The notes: generated by a model not told the origin, from the sequence alone. Shown: positions 1 to 6,756, numbered from the stretch's first letter. The stretch: 10,406 nt of DNA from Lachnospiraceae bacterium (GCA_017614185.1 JAGACI010000209.1:1-10406), one strand, 5' to 3'. Translations and numbers: made by a program.

Positions 1-627
1 AAGGATGTAACCTTTGATGATTTCGGATGCGCAACCTATACGGCCGTAACACCTTTAGGTGACAGAAAGGTCAGTCTTTCAATCCCCGGAATGCAAAACG
101 TATCGAACTCGCTTGCAGCACTTGCACTTGCGGACACATTAAAGATCGGTGATGACATTTCACTTTCCGCCCTTAAGAACTATCACGGAATCGACAGAAG
201 ATTTGAATATAAGGGCAAAATCGGCGATGTAACAGTTATCGATGACTATGCTCATCATCCTACAGAGATTAAGGCAACTCTCGGGGCTGCTGAGAAGTAC
301 CCCCACAAAGAGCTTTGGGTTGTCTTCCAGCCTCATACCTACACAAGAACCAAAGCCTTCTTTGATGACTTTGCCAATGCGTTAAAAAATGCGGACCACG
401 TTGTTCTTGCAGATATTTATGCCGCAAGAGAGACAGACACACTCGGAATTTCATCTGAAATGCTCGCCGACAGAATAAGAGAACTTGGCGGTGACAGCTA
501 CTATTTTAGAAGTTTTGATGAAATAGAAAATTTTTTATTACAAAATTGTACCCCCAACGATATGTTGATAACTATGGGTGCCGGAGATGTGCATAAAATC
601 GGCGAAAACCTGTTGGGAAATAACTAA
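1..627 (+). CDS. murC: UDP-N-acetylmuramate--L-alanine ligase, C-terminal part
   Basis: MurC adds L-alanine to UDP-N-acetylmuramic acid using ATP, the first cytoplasmic step of building the peptidoglycan stem peptide. The gene enters from the left edge, so only about 208 C-terminal codons are present and the ATP-binding P-loop lies outside. Reading frame 1 is open from base 1. Mur-ligase motifs are visible in order: NVSNSLAALALA (end of the central domain), GIDRRFEYKG, VIDDYAHHPTEI, FQPHTYTRTKAFFDDFA, VVLADIYAARE and a closing MGAGDVHKIGENLL. DDYAHHPTEI and QPHTYTR are typical of MurC rather than MurD, MurE or MurF. The ATG at 91 is internal, not the start. The TAA stop at 625-627 also supplies the first three bases of a DnaA-box-like 9-mer. 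Confidence 0.96.
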   Translation, partial: KDVTFDDFGCATYTAVTPLGDRKVSLSIPGMQNVSNSLAALALADTLKIGDDISLSALKNYHGIDRRFEYKGKIGDVTVIDDYAHHPTEIKATLGAAEKYPHKELWVVFQPHTYTRTKAFFDDFANALKNADHVVLADIYAARETDTLGISSEMLADRIRELGGDSYYFRSFDEIENFLLQNCTPNDMLITMGAGDVHKIGENLLGNN

Positions 628-642
628 TCCACATTATCCACA
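625..642 (+). promoter_or_regulatory. Two abutting DnaA-box-like 9-mers (upstream pair)
   Basis: TAATCCACA at 625-633 has one mismatch to the consensus DnaA box TTATCCACA. A perfect TTATCCACA follows directly at 634-642 in the same orientation with no spacer. The first overlaps the murC stop codon. The pair belongs with the triplet at 724-750. DnaA binding is inferred from the motif. The second box also forms part of the 5' arm of the hairpin at 636-679, so part of the match could come from that structure. Confidence 0.65.
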
Positions 643-686
643 TTTTTTAAGCCTGTTTTACACCTTAAAGGATGTGGATTATTTTT
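636..686 (+). terminator. Probable intrinsic terminator of murC
   Basis: Bases 636-651 pair with 664-679 in a continuous 16-bp stem (outer half ATCCACAT/ATGTGGAT, inner half TTTAAG/CTTAAA, joined by two G-U wobbles). The loop is 12 nt (652-663), and TATTTTT follows at 680-686. It starts 9 bases after the murC stop, as expected for a rho-independent terminator. The stem is AT-rich, so its strength is uncertain. The 3' arm contains an inverted near-consensus DnaA box, TGTGGATTA at 673-681, so the site may have two roles. Confidence 0.6.
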
Positions 687-708
687 GCCCAAAATACGCC
701 CAAAATAC
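687..708 (+). repeat. Perfect tandem duplication of an 11-mer
   Basis: GCCCAAAATAC occurs at 687-697 and again, identically and without a gap, at 698-708. The unit length is about one helical turn of B-DNA, so both copies would face the same side of the helix. It sits between the two groups of DnaA-box-like sites and just before an AT-only stretch (709-713 and neighbours). I do not recognise it as a known operator. It could be an iteron-like binding site or a chance slippage product. Confidence 0.7.
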
Positions 709-723
709 ATATATCATAATTTA

Positions 724-750
724 ATATCCACATTATCCACATTATCCACA
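724..750 (+). promoter_or_regulatory. Three abutting DnaA-box-like 9-mers (downstream triplet)
   Basis: ATATCCACA (724-732, one mismatch) is followed directly by perfect TTATCCACA at 733-741 and 742-750, all in the same orientation with no spacer. With the pair at 625-642 this makes five same-strand sites in 126 bp, plus one inverted near-match at 673-681. The array lies about 70 bp upstream of the -10 element of the DnaD-like gene. It could be a DnaA-responsive control region, a DnaA titration site or an origin-like element. The sequence alone does not decide. Confidence 0.75.
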
Positions 751-758
751 ATGTCTCG

Positions 759-783
759 AAACCCTTGATTTTACTGGGTTTTT
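759..783 (+). terminator. Weak hairpin with T-run, possible second terminator
   Basis: AAACCC (759-764) can pair with GGGTTT (776-781) across an 11-nt loop, and the T-run extends to 783. The stem is only 6 bp and the loop is large, so it is a weak terminator at best. It could back up the stronger hairpin at 636-686 or be coincidental. Confidence 0.25.
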
Positions 784-817
784 CGGTATTTTTACTATTC
801 CATTTTCAAATCCTCTA

Positions 818-826
818 TGCTATAAT
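818..826 (+). promoter_or_regulatory. Extended -10 promoter of the dnaD-like/dnaC-like/prs operon
   Basis: TGCTATAAT is a perfect extended -10 element (TG at 818-819, TATAAT at 821-826). I see no good -35 box at the usual 16-18 bp spacing; the 17-bp position reads TTCCAT (798-803). This fits an extended -10 promoter that depends less on -35 contact. Transcription would start near 833, giving a leader of about 30 nt. Confidence 0.65.
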
Positions 827-851
827 TCAAATCGCTACACATTAAGAGGTC

Positions 852-857
852 AGGTGA
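852..857 (+). promoter_or_regulatory. Ribosome binding site of the DnaD-like gene
   Basis: AGGTGA lies 7 nt before the ATG at 865. A second purine run, AAGAGG at 844-849, is too far away (15 nt). The spacing supports the start at 865. Confidence 0.6.
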
Positions 858-864
858 CACACAC

Positions 865-1899
865 ATGAATCAAATCAAGATTTACAAAGACGGCGAGGCT
901 GACTATACCTCCATCTCTAATCTTTTTATAGATGAGTATATGGCCGGCGCCAACGACGCTCAGATAAAGATTTATCTTTATCTTGTCAGAGTGATGAGCT
1001 CGCGTCTCCCAACCAGCGTATCCGATATCGCTGACAAATTTAATTACACCGAAAAAGACGTTTTGCGAGCTTTGAAGTACTGGGAGAAGAATTCAATTCT
1101 TTCTCTGGACTTCGATGAGAACAAGACCTTGACCGGTATCAGAATGGAGGATCTTATAAACAGGCGCAATAAGATACTCACAATCGTACCCAAGGTTGCC
1201 GCTTTACCTATTCCCGAGGTTAAAGAAAGCATTGTTCCCGAAGTACCCGCGAAACCCGCTTACTCATCAGATGATCTTCTTGATTTCAAGAAATCATCGG
1301 CCCAGCTCTTATGGGTTGTTGAATCGTACCTTGGCAAACCGCTTACAGCTACAGAGGTTAAATCCATTATCTACATGTCAGAGGAGCTTCACTTCTCCGA
1401 CGACCTGATTGATTACCTCGTTCAGTACTGTGTAGAGCAGGGTAAAAAGAGCTTCAGGTACATTGAGACCGTAGCCATCAGCTGGGCTGAGGCAGGCATC
1501 ACAACTCCCAAGCAGGCCAAGAGACAGGCAGCCAAGTTTGACAAATCCGTATACGAGATAATGAATTCTCTTGGAAAGTCAGGATCTCCCACCAATAAGG
1601 AGATGGAATTCATCAACAGATGGACCAAGGATTACGGCTTTGGCAATGATGTAATCATCGAAGCCTGTGAGAGAACAGTTCTTGCAACCGATTCACACAG
1701 ATTCGAATACGCAGACGGAATACTTGGAAGCTGGAACACATCAGGAGTTCGTAAGAAGGACGACATAAACGCTCTTGATGAGATATACCGCAAGAAACGC
1801 AACACAACACGCACCGTAACCAGTAACAAATTCACCCAGTATCAACAGAATTCTTATGATTATGATGCTCTTGAGAAGGAGCTTTTGAGTTATCAATAA
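865..1899 (+). CDS. DnaD-domain primosome protein
   Basis: This is a DnaD/DnaB-type replication protein, a family that helps bring the replicative helicase to DNA at origins and stalled forks in low-GC Gram-positives. The 344 residues show an N-terminal winged-helix-like part (about 10-100; YTSISNLFIDEY, then SVSDIADKFNYTEKDVLRALKYWEK), a proline-rich linker (about 107-133), and two copies of the C-terminal DnaD/DnaB2-type domain. Copy one (about 145-222) carries the signature YIETVAISW at 199-207. Copy two (about 228-305) carries YADGILGSW at 282-290. Two such domains recall B. subtilis DnaB more than DnaD, so I leave the symbol blank. The helicase-loader gene follows after 28 bp, a strong functional match. 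The ATG at 865 has a good ribosome binding site and an upstream promoter. Confidence 0.9.
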   Translation: MNQIKIYKDGEADYTSISNLFIDEYMAGANDAQIKIYLYLVRVMSSRLPTSVSDIADKFNYTEKDVLRALKYWEKNSILSLDFDENKTLTGIRMEDLINRRNKILTIVPKVAALPIPEVKESIVPEVPAKPAYSSDDLLDFKKSSAQLLWVVESYLGKPLTATEVKSIIYMSEELHFSDDLIDYLVQYCVEQGKKSFRYIETVAISWAEAGITTPKQAKRQAAKFDKSVYEIMNSLGKSGSPTNKEMEFINRWTKDYGFGNDVIIEACERTVLATDSHRFEYADGILGSWNTSGVRKKDDINALDEIYRKKRNTTRTVTSNKFTQYQQNSYDYDALEKELLSYQ

Positions 1900-1927
1900 A
1901 GAGGGAAGAATATAAGGGGTACCATCC

Positions 1928-2902
1928 ATGGCGTTAAGTAATTTGCAGTATAACACTATCCTTAGGGAATACGATGAGGCCAGAGACCGCAACCGACGTA
2001 TTCTCGAGAAAAGACGTGCGGCTATTTACAGAGAATTGGACGGCTATAAGGCCTTAGATGAGGCTGTGGCTTCCACAAGTATGGAATATGGCAGAAAGCT
2101 TATGGGCGGAGATTCAGGAGCTCTTTCAGACCTCCATTTCGCCCTGGCTACGCTTAAGGATTCCAAATTACAGCTCCTTAAGGCAGGCGGCTATCCGGAA
2201 GATTATCTTTCTCCCGTATATGATTGTCCCGACTGCCAGGATACAGGCTATATTGACGGTCGTAAGTGCCACTGCTTCAAGCAGAGGATGATTAGCATGC
2301 TCTACGAGCAGTCCGGCATTAGAGACATGATTGAAGAGAATAACTTTACAACTCTTTCCGAAGAGTTTTATCAGGGTGCCGATTTGGATAATTTCAGAGC
2401 GGCCGTTTCGTCGTGTCACGATTTCATCAATCAGTTCCCCGAAGGAGCTCCGAACCTTTTCCTTTACGGAACGGTCGGCACCGGAAAGTCATTTTTATCC
2501 GGCTGCATAGCAAAAGAACTTATGGATAAGGGCTATAGTGTGGTATACTTTAGTTCCATACAGCTCTTCGATCTTTTATCCAACTTTGCGTATTCAAAAA
2601 AAGACAAGGATTCACTTTACAATCCTTACGAAGACTTGTATAATTGCGATTTGGTGATAATCGATGATTTAGGAACCGAGATCGCCAACAATTTTGTTAC
2701 ATCCAAGCTGTTCCAGTGTCTGAATGAGAGAATGCTTCGAGGTAAGTCCACAATAATCTCCAGCAACCTTGCTTTGGAGGAACTTAAGGAATTCTACTCC
2801 GACAGAATCTTCTCAAGGATAACTTCAAAGTTTACCTTCCGTAAACTCACTGGCCCGGATGTAAGGTTACTTTTAAAAAGAAAACTTAACACCAGAAAGT
2901 GA
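1928..2902 (+). CDS. DnaC/DnaI-like AAA+ helicase loader ATPase
   Basis: This 324-residue ATP-binding protein is of the DnaC/DnaI/IstB type and probably loads the replicative helicase DnaB/DnaC onto DNA together with the DnaD-like protein encoded just upstream. The first 90 or so residues are charged and helical, possibly coiled coil. A cysteine cluster CPDC...CHC (Cys100, 103, 114, 116) could bind zinc, as the N-terminal domain of B. subtilis DnaI does. The AAA+ core follows: Walker A GTVGTGKS (181-188), Walker B LVIIDDLGTE (242-251), sensor-1 Asn280 in STIISSN, and likely arginine-finger residues in SDRIFSRI (291-298). IstB, a transposon protein of similar fold, is unlikely because no transposase is nearby and the partner is a DnaD-like gene. 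The start ATG is preceded by AAGGGG (1914-1919) at 8-nt spacing. Confidence 0.92.
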   Translation: MALSNLQYNTILREYDEARDRNRRILEKRRAAIYRELDGYKALDEAVASTSMEYGRKLMGGDSGALSDLHFALATLKDSKLQLLKAGGYPEDYLSPVYDCPDCQDTGYIDGRKCHCFKQRMISMLYEQSGIRDMIEENNFTTLSEEFYQGADLDNFRAAVSSCHDFINQFPEGAPNLFLYGTVGTGKSFLSGCIAKELMDKGYSVVYFSSIQLFDLLSNFAYSKKDKDSLYNPYEDLYNCDLVIIDDLGTEIANNFVTSKLFQCLNERMLRGKSTIISSNLALEELKEFYSDRIFSRITSKFTFRKLTGPDVRLLLKRKLNTRK

Positions 2903-2911
2903 GGATCTCTT

Positions 2912-4099
2912 ATGGCAGTTAGGGAAGAGAAGCGAAATCTCGAGACAATTCCCGTTGGCTCCCTCAGACTTATACCTCTTGAAGGATGTAAGCCTTTGGG
3001 TGAGAAAATTGACAGTTACCTTGTAAAATGGAGAACAGAAAGAGAGAGCGAACACAAAGACAGCCTGGCATTTTCAGGATATCAGCGTGATTCCTACATC
3101 CTTGGAGCAAAGGTTCCCCGTTTCGGAACCGGCGAAGCCAAAGGAACCATTTTGGAATCTGTCAGAGGTACAGACCTTTATCTTTTGGTCGATGTAGCCA
3201 ACTACTCTCTTACTTATTCCCTCTGCGGACATGAGAACCATATGTCCCCCGACGACCACTATCAGGATTTGAAGCGTATCATCGCTGCCGTTGGTGGTAA
3301 AGCTCGTAGAATTACGGTTATTATGCCTTTCCTTTACGAGAGTCGTCAGCATAAGCGTACATCAAGAGAATCACTTGACTGTGCTTTGGCTCTTCAGGAG
3401 CTTGTAAATATGGGTGTTGATAACATCATCACATTTGATGCTCACGACCCCAGAGTCCAGAATGCTATACCTCTCCACGGTTTTGAGACGGTACAGCCTG
3501 CTTATCAGTTTATCAAAGGTCTTCTTACACACGTTAAGGACCTTCAGCTCGATTCCGACCACATGATGGTTATAAGCCCCGATGAAGGTGGAATGAGCAG
3601 AGCAATCTATATCGCCAACGTTCTTGGTCTTGATATGGGTATGTTCTATAAGAGAAGAGATTATACAAAGATTGTCAACGGAAGAAACCCCATTGTCGCT
3701 CATGAGTTCCTCGGAACAAGCGTAGAGGGAAAGGACATGATCGTTATCGACGACATGATTTCATCCGGCGACTCAATGCTTGAGGTTTGTGCGGCACTTA
3801 AGCAGCGCAAAGCCAATAAGATTTTCGTCTTCACAACTTTCGGTCTTTTCACAAACGGACTTAAGAGATTTGATGAAGCTTACGAAAAAGGAATTATCGA
3901 CAGAGTTCTCACAACCAACCTGATTTACCAGACTCCCGAACTTTTAAGCAGAGAATGGTACATCAACTGTGATATGAGTAAGTACATCGCTTATCTTATC
4001 GATACACTTAACCACGATTCATCAATAAGCGACCTTCTCAATCCCAATGAGAGAATTCAGAGCATCGTTCAAAGATACAAGAACGGTGAACTAGACTAA
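2912..4099 (+). CDS. prs: Ribose-phosphate pyrophosphokinase, long divergent form
   Basis: Prs makes PRPP from ribose 5-phosphate and ATP, the precursor for purine, pyrimidine, NAD, histidine and tryptophan synthesis. The 395 residues exceed the usual 310-320; most of the excess appears to be N-terminal (first 80 or so residues) and C-terminal. The catalytic framework is visible: RQ pair at 145-146 (ATP binding), ITFDAHDP with His178, SPDEGGMSRA (222-231), flexible-loop KRR at 247-249, and PRPP loop VIDDMISSGDS (278-288). The last deviates from the usual DDMIDTAGT. A shorter phosphoribosyltransferase is less likely because both tandem Rossmann-like halves and the KRR loop are present. The gene lies 9 bp after the helicase-loader gene. 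Its ribosome binding site AGTGAGGA overlaps that gene's TGA stop, suggesting translational coupling. It is the last gene before a strong terminator. Confidence 0.88.
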   Translation: MAVREEKRNLETIPVGSLRLIPLEGCKPLGEKIDSYLVKWRTERESEHKDSLAFSGYQRDSYILGAKVPRFGTGEAKGTILESVRGTDLYLLVDVANYSLTYSLCGHENHMSPDDHYQDLKRIIAAVGGKARRITVIMPFLYESRQHKRTSRESLDCALALQELVNMGVDNIITFDAHDPRVQNAIPLHGFETVQPAYQFIKGLLTHVKDLQLDSDHMMVISPDEGGMSRAIYIANVLGLDMGMFYKRRDYTKIVNGRNPIVAHEFLGTSVEGKDMIVIDDMISSGDSMLEVCAALKQRKANKIFVFTTFGLFTNGLKRFDEAYEKGIIDRVLTTNLIYQTPELLSREWYINCDMSKYIAYLIDTLNHDSSISDLLNPNERIQSIVQRYKNGELD

Positions 4100-4110
4100 A
4101 ACAAAAACAA

Positions 4111-4145
4111 GGCGTATCGCAGCAATTGCGATACGCCCTTTTTTT
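4111..4145 (+). terminator. Strong, probably bidirectional intrinsic terminator
   Basis: GGCGTATCGC (4111-4120) and GCGATACGCC (4128-4137) form a perfect 10-bp GC-rich stem with a 7-nt loop, followed by seven Ts at 4139-4145. It lies 11 bp after the prs stop. Read on the minus strand, the same stem is followed by a T-rich tract (the complement of 4100-4110), so it can also end the converging gene that stops at 4150. Confidence 0.92.
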
Positions 4146-4149
4146 ATCT

Positions 4150-6684
4150 TTAGTTAAGTGTAGGTTTGTTGTAGGTTAGGAAAGTGTTTCCGTTTGAGGC
4201 AAACCACTCGGAAGCTTCCTGCATTCCCTTCTTTGAAAGCGTTCCCGAAACGGGATCCATTATTACGACGGCCACTTCATTAAAACCTGTGACAAGAACT
4301 GCCTCGCCGCTGTCAAGAACCGCCATAACGGGGATGTCTTTGTTAACATAGTACAGTACCGCATCCAAAGGACAACCGGTAAGATCGAGGACATCCGTGT
4401 CAACGAGACTGTCTTTGATTATGCTGTAAGGCGTTTTACCGATGGTAAGCTCGGTAGCGGTATTTCTTACTATACCTTCTCTTGCAAGTATCGTATCGAG
4501 GCAAACAGACACCGAATTGCCGTTTCCTTCTATCGATGTCGCGGTAATCGTCATAATCTGATTTCTTGTCGACCTGTTGCCCTTTATGAATACATAATCG
4601 CCAAGGTCATTTGTAACGACACCGGATTTCTTATACGCCTCATTTACCGCATGAGACGCGCTTGCAAAGATTCCGCTTAATCCTCTCATAGAATAAGCAT
4701 AATACAGGGTTTCTTCCCTTGTTACCATCTTTACGTTAATATTTCTGTTTCCTTCAAAGATAATCTCCTTGGGATTTCTTACCTGAATGGATTTCTTTGA
4801 AGCGGTATTCTTAAACACAATTCCGAAGCATTTCTTTCTTGTCTCGTCATTGTAGCTTGTAACCGAATTGATTCCGCCGCCGGTCTCACTGCTGTTTACT
4901 ATCTGATCGTCGGTAACGGATTCGTAGTCGTTATCACCCTTCTTTTTAACCCTGTGAAGAGTAATCTGATTACCCTCGATATCGCCCGAGACAACATATA
5001 TGTCTCCGGGGTTATAGGTCTTTAGAATCGCACCCGCGGTATTTCTAATGTAGACGGCATACATAGGGAAAATCATATTTCCCGATGCATCCTTTACAAG
5101 GTCCTCACTGTGGGCGGTACCGTATACCAGATCCTCTCCGATAAATCCGAGAGGGAAAATATAATCACCTTCATTGGCGTCTATTGCGGCAGTCGAGTGA
5201 GTCTCAAGATCCATCAAAAGGAGTTCTTCACAGTTATATGCATTCTCTGATGTCTCCCAGACAATCATCTTACCGCTGTCGGAAACGTAGAGAGCATCAT
5301 CTCCTGTCTGCTCCATCATGATGTCGTAGTTTTTGTTACCTATATCAACAGCGTATGTTGCTCTCTCGAGAATGACAAAGAGTGTGTCCTCTTTGTTTAC
5401 GTAATGGAGTTTCTCCATTTCATTCATAAGGATATCCGCAGATTTGTCATAAGGGATAAATGCTTCTTCCTCGAGCGTATTCGTTGCTCCGTCATACGAA
5501 ACAATATTGATTCCAACCTCTCCCTCATGGCGTCCTCTGTTCATGTAGCCATAAACCATGAATCTGACATTGCCTGCCTCATCGACGTTTATAACCTTCA
5601 TGTCATGACAGTTATAAGTGGTTCTGTCATCCGTCTCGCTTCCGTCATAGAAACTGTAGAGAACGGAGAGCTTGTTATCAGACATGCTGTAGCTGAATAA
5701 TCGGCCAAAATTCTTGAACACGATTATGTTGCCCGCCTCACTCTCCGTTATGGAGAAATCGGGGTTAATTATGCCCAAATCAAGCCTGTTATTATCAATG
5801 ACGATTTCATCCGCCTTAAGAATCTGTTCCATGTCCCTTTCGAAGTCCAAAAGGTACATTCTGGTTTCCGAATATCTGACTCTATAATACTCATCGACAT
5901 GATAGAGGATTGCTTCCTCACCCTCTCCCGTCGTCACATAATATGAAAGTGAGATGGAAGCGGTCGTCGGTGCAATCTGTCTTACCGAAGGTATTGGTTC
6001 GGTAATTCTCACAGGTGCCATATCACCCCAGGTAACCTGCGAAAAGCTGCTGTGTATATTGACCTTGGCAAAGCTTGTGTTGTCTCCCGAAGAATTCGAT
6101 TCAAGATATCTTCTTATGCTCTGTGCTTCGTCCTTGTTAAAGGTCTTAATACTGAAATCTTTTACGTAATCTATACATTCCTTAAGGTGGTAGTCATCCG
6201 TCCAGACTATTCTGGTGTAGTATCTTACCACCGTATTTCCGATATCAACAAGAAAGATAAGGCTGTACTCCGTATCTTCCATAATGAGGTCCTTAACAAC
6301 GTAATCAAACATTACGCCGGTATCCGTGGTATTAAAGTCCGTAACTTCCGTACTCTCAATGAGTCTCTGTCCGGACACGTCACGAACCTCATAGGTTATT
6401 CCTCTTATATCACTTCCGAAATCATCGATTTCCACACTTCCCATTCTGTCCGCATTAAGGACAGTCATGGTATTTCTCTCGTAGGCAGGGTTCATGGTAT
6501 CGGCATAACCGTGGACGCAGTTATACCTTTCCCCGTCGCACACCATGTAAAGCAGGGGAAAAGTCGCCTGCTGCATGTCCTGGGTAAGGTCGGTATTGCC
6601 CCTGTTCATGATTTTACTAAGGACAATTATCGCAACTATAAATGTTATTAAAAATACACCGCTCTTAATTAGTAACTGCTTCAT
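4150..6684 (-). CDS. Large membrane-anchored extracytoplasmic protein with C39-like C-terminal domain
   Basis: The function is unknown. The 844 residues begin with two lysines and one hydrophobic segment (about 7-25) without a clear signal-peptidase site or lipobox, so it is probably an N-terminally anchored protein facing outside. Residues about 75-165 look like a beta-sandwich (GITYEVRDVSGQRLIE ... VVRYYTRIVW). Residues about 295-600 are a series of short beta-strand units (IIVFKNFGRLFSYSM, VRFMVYGYMNRG, ALYVSDSGKMIVWE), possibly a beta-propeller. Residues about 640-700 precede a domain resembling C39-like peptidases: CLDTILAREGI (Cys728 at a helix start), CPLDAVLYYVNKDIPVMAVL, then GEAVLVTGF and MDPVSGT. 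Asp810 fits the catalytic Asp, but Glu794 stands where active enzymes have His, so it is probably a binding domain. My memory is that similar proteins occur in Lachnospiraceae; unverified. It lies 72 bp downstream of atpC, beyond a terminator. The ATG at 6684 has only a weak AGG (6689-6691) before it; the next Met, residue 26, falls after the membrane segment. Confidence 0.85.
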   Translation of the reverse strand: MKQLLIKSGVFLITFIVAIIVLSKIMNRGNTDLTQDMQQATFPLLYMVCDGERYNCVHGYADTMNPAYERNTMTVLNADRMGSVEIDDFGSDIRGITYEVRDVSGQRLIESTEVTDFNTTDTGVMFDYVVKDLIMEDTEYSLIFLVDIGNTVVRYYTRIVWTDDYHLKECIDYVKDFSIKTFNKDEAQSIRRYLESNSSGDNTSFAKVNIHSSFSQVTWGDMAPVRITEPIPSVRQIAPTTASISLSYYVTTGEGEEAILYHVDEYYRVRYSETRMYLLDFERDMEQILKADEIVIDNNRLDLGIINPDFSITESEAGNIIVFKNFGRLFSYSMSDNKLSVLYSFYDGSETDDRTTYNCHDMKVINVDEAGNVRFMVYGYMNRGRHEGEVGINIVSYDGATNTLEEEAFIPYDKSADILMNEMEKLHYVNKEDTLFVILERATYAVDIGNKNYDIMMEQTGDDALYVSDSGKMIVWETSENAYNCEELLLMDLETHSTAAIDANEGDYIFPLGFIGEDLVYGTAHSEDLVKDASGNMIFPMYAVYIRNTAGAILKTYNPGDIYVVSGDIEGNQITLHRVKKKGDNDYESVTDDQIVNSSETGGGINSVTSYNDETRKKCFGIVFKNTASKKSIQVRNPKEIIFEGNRNINVKMVTREETLYYAYSMRGLSGIFASASHAVNEAYKKSGVVTNDLGDYVFIKGNRSTRNQIMTITATSIEGNGNSVSVCLDTILAREGIVRNTATELTIGKTPYSIIKDSLVDTDVLDLTGCPLDAVLYYVNKDIPVMAVLDSGEAVLVTGFNEVAVVIMDPVSGTLSKKGMQEASEWFASNGNTFLTYNKPTLN

Positions 6685-6691
6685 ACTGCCT

Positions 6692-6697
6692 ATTATA
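6692..6697 (-). promoter_or_regulatory. Perfect -10 hexamer abutting the start of the 844-residue gene
   Basis: On the minus strand TATAAT occupies 6697-6692, with 7 nt between it and the ATG at 6684. Standard geometry puts transcription start at about 6685, so the message would be leaderless or nearly so. No -35 box is visible at 16-18 bp; that position falls in the terminator stem. It may be chance in an AT-rich gap. Confidence 0.35.
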
Positions 6698-6699
6698 AC

Positions 6700-6750
6700 T
6701 CATAAAATATTAAACCTGCATCACGACCCAAGGCGGGTCGCGATACAGGT
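6700..6750 (-). terminator. Terminator at the end of the atp genes
   Basis: On the minus strand, 6750-6735 pairs with 6729-6714 in a 16-bp stem (14 Watson-Crick pairs and two G-U) around a 5-nt loop at 6734-6730. A T-rich tail, TTAATATTTT, follows from 6713. It starts 6 bp after the atpC stop and is preceded by an A-rich run. It probably separates the ATP synthase transcript from the gene at 4150-6684, though readthrough is possible because the tail is interrupted. The plus-strand tail CTTTTGTT is also T-rich. Confidence 0.8.
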
Positions 6751-6756
6751 CTTTTG

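Noticed and set aside
625..750. Main chromosomal origin (oriC)
   Set aside because: The DnaA boxes and AT-rich DNA are suggestive, but dnaA, dnaN and rpmH are absent and the region is short. I keep it as a regulatory or titration candidate, not as oriC.
1928..2902. IstB helper of an IS21-type element
   Set aside because: IstB shares the AAA+ fold, but there is no istA transposase and no terminal repeats, and the gene sits between a DnaD-like gene and prs.
6052..6651. 199-codon plus-strand open frame antisense to the 844-residue gene
   Set aside because: It has no convincing ribosome binding site, no recognisable motif, and lies wholly opposite a gene with a clear membrane anchor and domain pattern. 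It is an antisense shadow.
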